The position numbers were made by a program, and so were the translations under genes. A DNA stretch of 6,291 nucleotides from an uncultured Devosia sp. (GTDB lineage Bacteria; Pseudomonadota; Alphaproteobacteria; Rhizobiales; Devosiaceae), in assembly GCA_946481445.1 (NCBI GenBank), contig CAMLOA010000127.1, forward strand, positions 1-6,291, in the 5' to 3' direction. The notes beneath the pieces are model-generated. The model was not told where the DNA came from. It worked only from the letters and a program-made list of their open reading frames with translations, and ran no database searches. Shown here piece after piece: positions 1-6,061 of the stretch. Position 1 is the first letter of the stretch. The number at the start of each line of letters is the position of its first letter.

Positions 1-416
1 GCACCCGCCTGCCCTATGTCGGGTCCGTCGGCGCCGTGGACATGGTCAATTTCGGGGCCCGCGAAACCGTGCCGGCCCAGTTTGCCGGACGGCGCCTCCA
101 TGTCCACAATGCGCAGGTGACCCTGATGCGCACGACGCCGGAGGAAAACCGCGCCATCGGCACCTTCATCGTCTCCCGCCTCAACCGCATGGAAGGGCCG
201 GTGCGGTTCCTGCTGCCGCTGCGTGGTGTGTCGGCCATCGATGCGCCGGGACAGCCCTTCCACGATCCGGCTGCCGATGCGGCCCTGTTCGACGCTATCC
301 GCTCGGGCTGGGTCGAAGCGCCCAACCGGCGCCTCATCGAACTCGACCTTCACATCAACGACCCGCAATTTGCGGCGGCCCTCGCCGACAATTTCCTTGA
401 GATCGCCAATGGATAG
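1..416 (+). CDS. Tm-1-like ATP-binding domain protein (UPF0261), C-terminal part
   Basis: The gene enters from the left edge and only its last 137 complete codons are visible, reading from base 3 to the TAG at 414-416; the start lies outside the window. The readable part begins [18 protein letters not shown] and includes [24 protein letters not shown] and the C-terminal [17 protein letters not shown], which I recognise as the conserved end of the UPF0261/Tm-1-like ATP-binding family, whose members are usually about 400 residues. The tomato member Tm-1 binds ATP and blocks tobamovirus replication; the bacterial role is not established. No signal peptide or membrane segment is apparent in the visible part, so a cytoplasmic protein is likely. 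Its stop codon overlaps the start of the TIM-barrel gene, so the two are probably co-translated and act together. Family assignment is firm; biochemical function is unknown. Confidence 0.9.
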   Translation, partial: TRLPYVGSVGAVDMVNFGARETVPAQFAGRRLHVHNAQVTLMRTTPEENRAIGTFIVSRLNRMEGPVRFLLPLRGVSAIDAPGQPFHDPAADAALFDAIRSGWVEAPNRRLIELDLHINDPQFAAALADNFLEIANG

Positions 417-1266
417 ACCGCATATGACCCGCTCGACCAGAACCGAAATCCTCGCCCGCCTGCGCGCCAAGATCGCCGCCGGCCAGCCCATCATCGGCGG
501 CGGCGCCGGCACCGGCCTCTCGGCAATGGCCGAGGAAGCCGGCGGCATCGACCTCATCGTCATCTACAATTCGGGCCGCTACCGCATGGCCGGGCGCGGC
601 TCGCTGGCGGGCCTCCTCGCCTACGGCAATGCCAATGACATCGTCGTGGAGATGGCGCATGAGGTGCTGCCGGTGGTGCGCCACACGCCGGTCCTGGCAG
701 GCGTCAACGGCACCGACCCGTTCATGCTGGCCGATCATTTCCTCGATGAGTTGATCAGCCTCGGCTTTGCCGGCGTGCAGAACTTCCCCACCGTCGGGCT
801 GATCGATGGCGTCTTCCGGGCCAATCTGGAAGAGACCGGCATGAGCTACGACCTGGAGGTCGATCTCATTGCCCGCGCCTCGGCCAAGGGCATGCTGACC
901 ACGCCCTATGTGTTCAGCACCGAGGACGCGGAAAAGATGGCGCGGGCGGGCGCCGATATCATCGTGTGCCATCTCGGCCTCACCACAGGCGGGGCCATCG
1001 GGGCGCAGACAGCCAAGACGCTGGACCAGTGCATTGCCGATATCGACGCCTGGTCGGCTGCGGCGCGCCAGGTCAATCCGGACATCATCGTGCTCTGCCA
1101 TGGCGGCCCGATCTCGATGCCGGATGATGCTGCCTATGTGCTGGCCCGAACGGCCATCTGCCATGGGTTTTATGGCGCCAGTTCCATGGAGCGCCTGCCG
1201 ACAGAGACCGCCATACGCGACCAGGTCGCACGATTTGTCGCCGGGAGCGGCAGCCAAGAAGGCTGA
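409..1266 (+). CDS. TIM-barrel protein, phosphoenolpyruvate hydrolase-like family
   Basis: This complete gene encodes 285 residues from ATG 409 (280 from the alternative ATG 424, giving [13 protein letters not shown]). I chose 409 because GAGA at 399-402 lies six bases upstream and the start overlaps the previous stop (ATGGATAG). ATG 424 matches the usual family N-terminus slightly better and remains possible. Family signatures are clear: [13 protein letters not shown] (28-39), [20 protein letters not shown] (47-66), [11 protein letters not shown] (95-105), [16 protein letters not shown] (119-134), LTTPYVF (163-169), CHLGLTTGG (187-195), VLCHGGPI (228-235) and [14 protein letters not shown] (253-266). 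Proteins of this family are labelled PEP hydrolase or phosphonopyruvate hydrolase-like and adopt a TIM barrel related to the isocitrate lyase/PEP mutase group. The true substrate is not established. It appears soluble and cytoplasmic. The equivalent module forms the C-terminal half of plant Tm-1-type proteins, whose N-terminal half matches the upstream gene. Confidence 0.93.
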   Translation: MDRPHMTRSTRTEILARLRAKIAAGQPIIGGGAGTGLSAMAEEAGGIDLIVIYNSGRYRMAGRGSLAGLLAYGNANDIVVEMAHEVLPVVRHTPVLAGVNGTDPFMLADHFLDELISLGFAGVQNFPTVGLIDGVFRANLEETGMSYDLEVDLIARASAKGMLTTPYVFSTEDAEKMARAGADIIVCHLGLTTGGAIGAQTAKTLDQCIADIDAWSAAARQVNPDIIVLCHGGPISMPDDAAYVLARTAICHGFYGASSMERLPTETAIRDQVARFVAGSGSQEG

Positions 1267-1272
1267 CGGACC

Positions 1273-1294
1273 GGACCGGGCGGGCCGGCATTCC
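1273..1294 (+). repeat. 22-bp G/C-rich direct repeat, left copy
   Basis: The core GGACCGGGCGGGCCGG followed by one variable base and ATTCC occurs here and again at 5969-5990; 21 of 22 positions agree, the difference being C here and G there. It begins seven bases after the stop of the TIM-barrel gene and forms the left arm of a hairpin. The two copies bracket the RTX gene pair. It may be a genome-wide terminator-type or palindromic repeat element; only two copies can be seen. Confidence 0.7.
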
Positions 1295-1311
1295 ATCACA
1301 TCCCCGCCCGG
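1276..1311 (+). terminator. Possible terminator hairpin after the TIM-barrel gene
   Basis: CCGGGCGGG at 1276-1284 pairs perfectly with CCCGCCCGG at 1303-1311, giving a nine-base-pair all-G/C stem with an 18-base loop, ten bases after the stop at 1266. No run of T follows, so it is not a classical intrinsic terminator; it could act with Rho or protect the 3' end of the transcript. The position directly behind the UPF0261/TIM-barrel pair supports an end-of-operon role. The rest of the gap to 1521 shows no gene and no convincing promoter. Confidence 0.45.
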
Positions 1312-1378
1312 ACGCCGCCATACGCGCGACCGCCGGCCGATCGCGATTGCCCTGACGCCGTGGATCCCACGCGCCGGG

Positions 1379-1388
1379 ATGGACAAGC
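1379..1388 (+). repeat. Ten-base motif shared by both RTX leaders, copy 1
   Basis: ATGGACAAGC is found here, 143 bases before the first RTX start, and again at 3062-3071, 110 bases before the second RTX start, in the same orientation. It might be a common regulatory element or a remnant of duplication of the upstream region. Flanking bases do not align clearly, so chance is possible. Confidence 0.25.
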
Positions 1389-1509
1389 GTACAAAGCTCA
1401 TTTGCTCCCTCCGGCGCACCGACCTTGACGGCTGTCCAAGTCCTTCGCACCCGCAATCGGTATCTGTGAGCCTCAGGGCGATGCCGGGGGCATTCTTCGG
1501 CCCGCATGC

Positions 1510-1513
1510 GGAG
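1510..1513 (+). promoter_or_regulatory. Ribosome binding site that fixes the first RTX start
   Basis: GGAG lies eight bases upstream of ATG 1522. Its last G is also the first base of an in-frame GTG at 1513, so choosing the GTG would place the Shine-Dalgarno sequence inside the start codon. This argues for ATG 1522. An in-frame TGA at 1426-1428 limits any further extension upstream. Confidence 0.7.
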
Positions 1514-1521
1514 TGCTCCAA

Positions 1522-3003
1522 ATGACCCTGCAAGTCAGAGGCTGGCGAACCATTTCCCCACAGCGCGCTGCGCTTGCCGTCGACGGAGGACCCGGCAACG
1601 ACCTGCTGATCGTGCTGTCTGGAGACAATGTCTACCGGGGCGGGGCCGGATTGGATACCTTGGACTTCTCGCTGATCGGCGGGCCGGTTACCGTCGACCT
1701 GGCGGTCTCCACCCTGCAGCTTTTTGGCGGCGGTTCGGTCACGCTCCCGGACCTGGATATCGAGAATGTCCGCGGCACCAGCGCCGCTGACACCCTTTCC
1801 GGCAGCAGCGATCACAACGTGTTCGATGGCCTGGCCGGTGCCGACACCCTGGTTGGGCGCGGCGGGCACGATACCTATCGGGCCGACCAGACGGACACGA
1901 TCCTGGAACTGGTCGGCCAGGGGTCCGACCGCATCATCGTGACATCGACCTACAGGCTTGGCGCCGGTATCTCGGTTGAGCAAATTCAGACATCGAACAG
2001 GAACGCGCTTGCGTCCATCAACCTGATCGGGAACGAACTCAACCAGCGCCTGGAGGGGAATAGCGGCAACAACATCCTCAAGGGCGAGGGCGGATACGAC
2101 ATCCTGGTGGGCTATGGCGGCAGCGACACGTACTTCGTCGACGCCACATCCGACCAGATCATCGAAGACGTCGGTGGCGGCGCGCTTGACCGGGTCCTGG
2201 CGTCAAGTTCTTTCACCCTGGCCGCGGACGACGATGTCGAATACCTCGCAACCACGAACGAAGCGGGTACCGATCCGATCAAACTGGTCGGGAATGGTCT
2301 TGGTACCCCGGAGAGAGGCAACCAGATTCTTGTCGGCAATGCGGGTGACAACATTCTCGACGGCGGCACAGGCGACGACTTAATGCGGGGGCTGGGAGGC
2401 AATGACACCTATATCGTCGACAGCCCAAATGACTATTTCGTCGAAATGGCCCATGACGGCGCTGTGGACAGGGTCCTGGTCTCCTGCCGCTCCTACACAT
2501 TGCGATTGGCCGCCGGGGATGTCCATGTCGAGCACCTGGCGACCGTCAACGAGGCCGCGACGACTGAGATCCATCTCGAGGGCAATGAAATTGCGCAGAC
2601 CATAGTGGGCAATGCCGGGGCGAACTTCCTCCTGGGTGGGGGCGGTGCCGACATCAGCCGAGGACTGGGAGGAGCAGACACATTCGCTTTCTGGAGCCTC
2701 TCGGACAGCGGCGTGACGGACGCCACCCGGGACACGATCGAGGATTTCGACGACGTTCCAGGTGTCAGCGGCGACGTGATCTCCTTCCTGCAAATGTCGG
2801 GCCCAAACGGCGGAGAGGGCGATTACGACTATGTCTTCCTCGACGGGCCGGGCGACGCCTTTACCGCCGATCGGCAGGTTCGCTGGTATGTGTCCAACGG
2901 AGACACTTTCGTCGAGGTCAATGACGGTGGCGACATGGCGGCGGACTTCAGCCTCAAGATCAGCGGCGTCAAAACCCTCGATGCGAGCGATTTCCTGCTC
3001 TGA
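1522..3003 (+). CDS. RTX calcium-binding protein, probable type I secretion substrate
   Basis: This gene encodes 493 residues, beginning MTLQVRGWRT. There is no Sec signal peptide, as expected for type I export. Residues 22-48 hold degenerate nonapeptides (GGPGNDLLI, GGAGLDTLD), then a VTVDLA...DIENVRG module (57-85) common in such proteins. Nonapeptide arrays lie at 85-120, 179-205, 272-298 and 363-389; typical units are GNSGNNILK, GLGGNDTYI and GGTGDDLMR, which bind calcium and fold into parallel beta-rolls outside the cell. Linkers carry a DRVLASSSFTLAADDDVEYL-type sequence. The serralysin-like C-terminal domain (about 390-493) contains FTADRQVRWY and DTFVEV and ends LDASDFLL, a typical uncleaved type I export signal. 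No catalytic domain is visible, so adhesion, surface coating or matrix roles are more likely than toxin activity. It has one cysteine (residue 322), unusual for RTX proteins. The second RTX gene, 168 bases downstream, has the same C-terminal architecture. No exporter gene is nearby. Confidence 0.88.
   Translation: MTLQVRGWRTISPQRAALAVDGGPGNDLLIVLSGDNVYRGGAGLDTLDFSLIGGPVTVDLAVSTLQLFGGGSVTLPDLDIENVRGTSAADTLSGSSDHNVFDGLAGADTLVGRGGHDTYRADQTDTILELVGQGSDRIIVTSTYRLGAGISVEQIQTSNRNALASINLIGNELNQRLEGNSGNNILKGEGGYDILVGYGGSDTYFVDATSDQIIEDVGGGALDRVLASSSFTLAADDDVEYLATTNEAGTDPIKLVGNGLGTPERGNQILVGNAGDNILDGGTGDDLMRGLGGNDTYIVDSPNDYFVEMAHDGAVDRVLVSCRSYTLRLAAGDVHVEHLATVNEAATTEIHLEGNEIAQTIVGNAGANFLLGGGGADISRGLGGADTFAFWSLSDSGVTDATRDTIEDFDDVPGVSGDVISFLQMSGPNGGEGDYDYVFLDGPGDAFTADRQVRWYVSNGDTFVEVNDGGDMAADFSLKISGVKTLDASDFLL
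1801..2688 (+). repeat. RTX super-repeats of the first RTX gene
   Basis: Four three-unit nonapeptide arrays begin at residues 94, 179, 272 and 363, giving periods of 85, 93 and 91 residues. The longer periods come from small insertions in the linkers: an extra PERG-containing stretch near 2309-2330, and two extra residues in the SYTLRLAAGDVHVEHL linker near 2490-2540. The unevenness contrasts with the regular period of the second gene. Confidence 0.75.
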
Positions 3004-3017
3004 CCGGTCAGGACAAC

Positions 3018-3040
3018 GCCGCGACCCGTGGTGTCGTGGC
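3018..3040 (+). terminator. Weak hairpin between the RTX genes
   Basis: GCCGCGAC at 3018-3025 pairs with GTCGTGGC at 3033-3040 (eight pairs, one G-U) around a seven-base loop, 14 bases after the first RTX stop. No T run follows. It could be a partial terminator or processing site that sets the ratio of the two RTX transcripts, or simply G/C-rich coincidence. Confidence 0.3.
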
Positions 3041-3049
3041 CGCGAGACT

Positions 3050-3107
3050 AAGTCGACGTGAATGGACAAGCATGCCCTTTGGAGCGACACTGGCCAGACG
3101 TCGACTT
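3050..3107 (+). repeat. Perfect ten-base inverted repeat in the leader of the second RTX gene
   Basis: AAGTCGACGT at 3050-3059 is the exact reverse complement of ACGTCGACTT at 3098-3107, with 38 bases between. Each arm holds the palindrome GTCGAC. The arms end 65 bases before the start codon at 3172. They could form a long-loop stem in the leader RNA or be paired binding sites for a dimeric regulator. The shared motif ATGGACAAGC lies in the loop. Confidence 0.5.
3062..3071 (+). repeat. Ten-base motif shared by both RTX leaders, copy 2
   Basis: Second copy of ATGGACAAGC (first at 1379-1388), sitting just inside the left arm of the ten-base inverted repeat and 110 bases before the second RTX start. 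Significance is uncertain. Confidence 0.25.
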
Positions 3108-3157
3108 TCCTATACCCGACCGCGCGCCCGGGCTCCTGGATCTGCGCGTCACGCAGT

Positions 3158-3164
3158 AAGAGGA
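3158..3164 (+). promoter_or_regulatory. Ribosome binding site of the second RTX gene
   Basis: AAGAGGA is seven bases from ATG 3172, a strong Shine-Dalgarno match that fixes this start and predicts good translation. It is stronger than the GGAG of the first RTX gene. Confidence 0.75.
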
Positions 3165-3171
3165 TACGACC

Positions 3172-5955
3172 ATGCCCGTCTCAGCCTTCTTCGTTATTCC
3201 CGGCTCCTTCACCCTGTCCGACGACGGCGTCGTCGGCAACAATATTTCCACTGTCAGGACAGCCAACGGCTCCTCCATATTTCCGTTCGTACACCCAGCC
3301 GATTCCGTGACGTTCGAGGCGTCCGCGGTGGTGGTCGACCTGGCCGTGGATTTCAGCGATCTGCTCGGCACCGCGGCCCTGACGCTCGGGGACCTGCTGG
3401 CTCCGGGCGATAGCTTCGAAAACTTGTTCATGGACCGGGTCAATACCACGGGCACCGTGACCCTGGTTGCGAACGCCGCCATCACCGAGGTCGGGAGCGA
3501 TGCCGGTGCCGACGTCATTGCCGGCGCCCTGGTGGCGAGCGCGGGCACCGGCATCGGTACCGCGCTGAACGCCCTGGAAACCCAGACATCCGTGATCGAG
3601 GCGAAAACCACCACGGGCGGCATCAACATCAACAATGTCGGGGCGGTGGTGATCGGCGGCAGCAGCGACCAGGTGAATGGCCTGCAGGTCCTGACCTCGG
3701 GTGACATCCGGCTGGTCAACCTGGGCAGCATCTTTCTGGGAGACTTCGACCTCGATGCCGGTAACCCCCCGGGCGGGCCGTTGCAGACGATCACCGGTGG
3801 CAGTGTGTCGGGCGACGTGCTGCTCACGGCCAATGGCGTCGAATCCGATATTGTGAGCCTGGTCGACAACGACTCAATCACAGCGTCCCGTGGATCGATC
3901 GTGCTCACGTCCGGGCGCGACGTTTCGTTCGGCACGGGCGGCGCGGACTTCGACAACGATGTCCGGGCCAACGGCAGCATTACCGTCAACGCTGGTCGCG
4001 ACTTCATCATCGACGGCTTTGCGGACCTCTCGTCGGACAATTTCGGCGAGAACACGGGGGGCAATGTCGTCATAAATGCCGGGCGCCATATTCAGATCCT
4101 TGATGTCACCGGCACCGACGCGTCCGTTCTGGCTGCTGGTTCGGCGGGCGCGGACGTCCTCCTGACGGCAGGCGCCGGCGGATTCCTGATCCTCAACGCG
4201 CCCACCACCTTCGCGGTCCAGTCCATGTCCGGCGACGTGATCGTCAGTGTGGACTCGGTTCTGATTGCCTCGGATTCGGGGATAACTGCGGGGGCCGGTC
4301 AGGTCATCCTGCGCCCGACCACAGCCGGACGTGCCATTGAGCTGGGGACCCTGGCAGACCCCGCCGGGATATTTGCGCTCTCCGATGCCGAACTCGACCG
4401 GATCTTTACGCCCTCCCTGACAATCGGGAGCACGACATCAGGCAGCATGACCGTCACCAATGCCATTTCTCCCGCCTCTGCTACAGCCTTGTCTCTGGTG
4501 AGCGGCGAAACCATTTCGCTCCTGGGAGACGTTACCGTCGCCGGAGCGCTGGCCATCAGAGCGGGGGACGACGTCCTGCTGGACGACGTGGCCATCGTCG
4601 CCGCCTCCATCGCCATCTTCGTGGACCAGGCCGGCGACGATGGCGGCACCGGAGGGATCGCGGATCTATCCCAGTTGAACATCGACACGGTCACGTCGGT
4701 GTCGGGGAACGCGGAGGCCGACACGCTTATCGGCCACCTCGGACGCGATACCCTGCTCGGCCATGCCGGCACCGACACCCTTGTGGGTAACGACGGAAAC
4801 GACACACTCGACGGCGGCGCGAACGCGGACTCGATGAACGGGGGCGCCGGCGACGACGTCTACCGTGTCGACAATTCCAGCGACACTCTCGTGGAAGCCA
4901 TTGGGCAGGGCTTCGACCGGGTCTTCTCCACCATCAGCTACACGCTGGCCGCAGGGGTGTCCGTAGAACTCCTGGCAACCAGCAATGCAGCCGCAACGAC
5001 GGCTATCAACTTCGTTGGCAACGAACTCAACCAGCGTCTCTCCGGCAACAATGGCGTCAACGTCCTCAATGGCGGCGGAGGCAACGACTTCCTTGAGGGC
5101 TTTGGCGGCAACGATATCTACTTCGTCGATGGCACCCCCGACACGATCGTTGAAATTGCCGGTGGCGGAACGCTGGACCGGGTGCTGGCGTCAACAACCT
5201 TCTCCCTACAGGCCGGGGTCGACATCGAGTTCCTGGGCACCACCGACCAGACCAGCACAAACCTCCTCAACCTGGTGGGCAACGGCGTGGCCCAGACCAT
5301 TGTCGGCAATGCCGGTATCAACACGCTCAAGGGAAATGGCGGTGCGGACACCCTTCGCGGACTGGGCGGCAACGACTTCTACCATGTCGATTCAAACGAC
5401 CTGATCGAAGAGACCGCGGGAGGTGGCACGCTTGACAGGGCGCTGGCCTCGTCAACCTTTGCCCTGGCGGCAGACGACGATATCGAGTACCTGGCAACCG
5501 ACGACGAAGCGGGGCTGGCTGCAATCAACCTTCTCGGCAACGGACTGGCGCAGTCGCTGGTCGGCAATGCCGGCGCGAACATTCTCGTCGGCTTCGGTGG
5601 ACGTGACGTGCTTCGCGGGCTTGGAGGAACAGACACCTTCAGTTTCCGCAACCTCTCGGACAGTGGCACCTCGGTGGCCACGCGCGATGTGGTGGAAGAC
5701 TTCGACGACATTGCTGGCGCTGCCGGGGACCGGTTCGACGTTTCTCTCATCGATGCAATTCCGGGGGGCGCCAATGACGCCTTCAGCTTCAGGGCCAATA
5801 ATGGCGACGCCTTTACCGATGCCGGCCAGTTGCGCTGGTTCACCTCGGGGGGGAACACCTTCGTGGAGGTGAACGTCAATGCAGACTTTGCTGCCGATTT
5901 CTCCTTCATGATCACAGGGATCAGGACCCTCGATGCGGGCGACTTCGTGCTGTGA
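3172..5955 (+). CDS. RTX protein with FHA-like beta-helix repeats, probable type I secreted adhesin
   Basis: The gene encodes 927 residues with no signal peptide and no membrane span. Residues 1-200 are hydrophobic, serine/threonine-rich and unrecognised. Residues about 205-480 are short beta-strand repeats (GSIVLTSGRDVSF, GNVVINAGRHIQI, GQVILRPTTAGRAIELG, SDAELDRIF, LTIGSTTSGSMTVTNAISP, LAIRAGDDVLLDD) resembling filamentous-haemagglutinin-type passengers, which fold as a beta-helix and mediate adhesion. Six contiguous calcium-binding nonapeptides follow (512-565), then three arrays of three (625-651, 712-738, 798-824). The serralysin-like C-terminal domain (about 820-927) holds FTDAGQLRWF and NTFVEVN and ends LDAGDFVL, the expected uncleaved type I export signal. 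The protein has no cysteine and only two lysines (145, 720), and is strongly acidic. It probably unfolds for export and folds outside on calcium. It is paralogous to the first RTX gene in its C-terminal half only. The adhesin role is inferred. Confidence 0.88.
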   Translation: MPVSAFFVIPGSFTLSDDGVVGNNISTVRTANGSSIFPFVHPADSVTFEASAVVVDLAVDFSDLLGTAALTLGDLLAPGDSFENLFMDRVNTTGTVTLVANAAITEVGSDAGADVIAGALVASAGTGIGTALNALETQTSVIEAKTTTGGININNVGAVVIGGSSDQVNGLQVLTSGDIRLVNLGSIFLGDFDLDAGNPPGGPLQTITGGSVSGDVLLTANGVESDIVSLVDNDSITASRGSIVLTSGRDVSFGTGGADFDNDVRANGSITVNAGRDFIIDGFADLSSDNFGENTGGNVVINAGRHIQILDVTGTDASVLAAGSAGADVLLTAGAGGFLILNAPTTFAVQSMSGDVIVSVDSVLIASDSGITAGAGQVILRPTTAGRAIELGTLADPAGIFALSDAELDRIFTPSLTIGSTTSGSMTVTNAISPASATALSLVSGETISLLGDVTVAGALAIRAGDDVLLDDVAIVAASIAIFVDQAGDDGGTGGIADLSQLNIDTVTSVSGNAEADTLIGHLGRDTLLGHAGTDTLVGNDGNDTLDGGANADSMNGGAGDDVYRVDNSSDTLVEAIGQGFDRVFSTISYTLAAGVSVELLATSNAAATTAINFVGNELNQRLSGNNGVNVLNGGGGNDFLEGFGGNDIYFVDGTPDTIVEIAGGGTLDRVLASTTFSLQAGVDIEFLGTTDQTSTNLLNLVGNGVAQTIVGNAGINTLKGNGGADTLRGLGGNDFYHVDSNDLIEETAGGGTLDRALASSTFALAADDDIEYLATDDEAGLAAINLLGNGLAQSLVGNAGANILVGFGGRDVLRGLGGTDTFSFRNLSDSGTSVATRDVVEDFDDIAGAAGDRFDVSLIDAIPGGANDAFSFRANNGDAFTDAGQLRWFTSGGNTFVEVNVNADFAADFSFMITGIRTLDAGDFVL
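3784..4611 (+). other. Region encoding FHA-like beta-helix repeats
   Basis: Residues about 205-480 of the second RTX protein consist of repeated beta-strand units with the pattern GxVxLxAGxDVxL. The combination RAIELG (387-392), SDAELDR (404-410) and LTIG...ITV-like AISP (416-434) is one I associate with large filamentous-haemagglutinin-type surface proteins. The N-terminal two-partner-secretion domain that such proteins normally need is not seen. Confidence 0.65.
4786..5643 (+). repeat. Regular 86-87 residue RTX super-repeats of the second RTX gene
   Basis: Three-unit nonapeptide arrays begin at residues 539, 625, 712 and 798, giving periods of 86, 87 and 86 residues (258-261 bases). Each unit is three nonapeptides ending NDxYxVD or similar, then an EAxGxGxDRVxxS linker, an AxDxxIExLxT strand and an AxNLxGN strand. 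Three further nonapeptides precede the first unit (from 4705). Confidence 0.85.
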
Positions 5956-5968
5956 AACCTGAATTCAC

Positions 5969-5990
5969 GGACCGGGCGGGCCGGGATTCC
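5969..5990 (+). repeat. 22-bp G/C-rich direct repeat, right copy
   Basis: Second copy of the sequence at 1273-1294, in the same orientation and with one difference. It starts 14 bases after the stop of the second RTX gene and is the left part of the convergent-gene hairpin. Confidence 0.7.
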
Positions 5991-5997
5991 GGCCCGC
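5976..5997. terminator. Bidirectional hairpin between convergent genes
   Basis: GCGGGCCGG at 5976-5984 pairs perfectly with CCGGCCCGC at 5989-5997 around a four-base GATT loop, a very stable nine-pair stem. It lies between the stop of the second RTX gene (5955) and the stop of the opposite-strand lyase gene (6062). There is no T run on either side, but the placement in a convergent gap fits a shared terminator or 3'-end stabiliser. Confidence 0.6.
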
Positions 5998-6061
5998 TGC
6001 GCTGTGGGGCCGGCGAGCGGTTTGCGATTGATCTGCACTTGTGTCGCGCGTGATGACGAGA

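Noticed and set aside
405..420. Frameshift splitting a fused Tm-1-type gene
   Set aside because: Each reading frame ends or starts properly with an in-place ATG overlapping a TAG, and separate adjacent genes are normal for bacterial members, so a sequencing or mutational frameshift is not needed.
1425..1467. Possible sigma-70 promoter with TTGACG at 1425-1430
   Set aside because: No -10 hexamer is found 16-18 bases downstream; the nearest TATCTG is about 30 bases away.
1513..1521. GTG start for the first RTX gene at 1513
   Set aside because: The GGAG Shine-Dalgarno sequence overlaps this codon and is correctly spaced for ATG 1522 instead.
908..1525. A plus-strand open frame bridging the TIM-barrel gene and the gap to the first RTX gene
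   Set aside because: It is out of frame with the well-supported TIM-barrel gene, is arginine/serine-rich without motifs, and has no convincing ribosome binding site.
355..1983. A 542-codon open frame on the minus strand
   Set aside because: It lies opposite the clear TIM-barrel gene and the start of the first RTX gene. Its translation is low-complexity and rich in R, G, A, D and H, with no family motif; long antisense frames are expected in G/C-rich coding DNA.
3079..3116. Possible promoter using TATACC at 3111-3116
   Set aside because: There is no -35 element at proper spacing; TTGGAG at 3079-3084 is 26 bases away, so a lone -10-like match is not enough.
3048..4073. A 341-codon minus-strand open frame opposite the second RTX gene
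   Set aside because: The serine/threonine/proline-rich translation mirrors the codon pattern of the sense RTX gene, and no domain is recognisable.
4705..5643. CRISPR-like or tandem DNA repeat periodicity
   Set aside because: The periodicity is at protein level (nonapeptides and 86-87 residue modules) with heavy synonymous variation, so it reflects RTX coding sequence.
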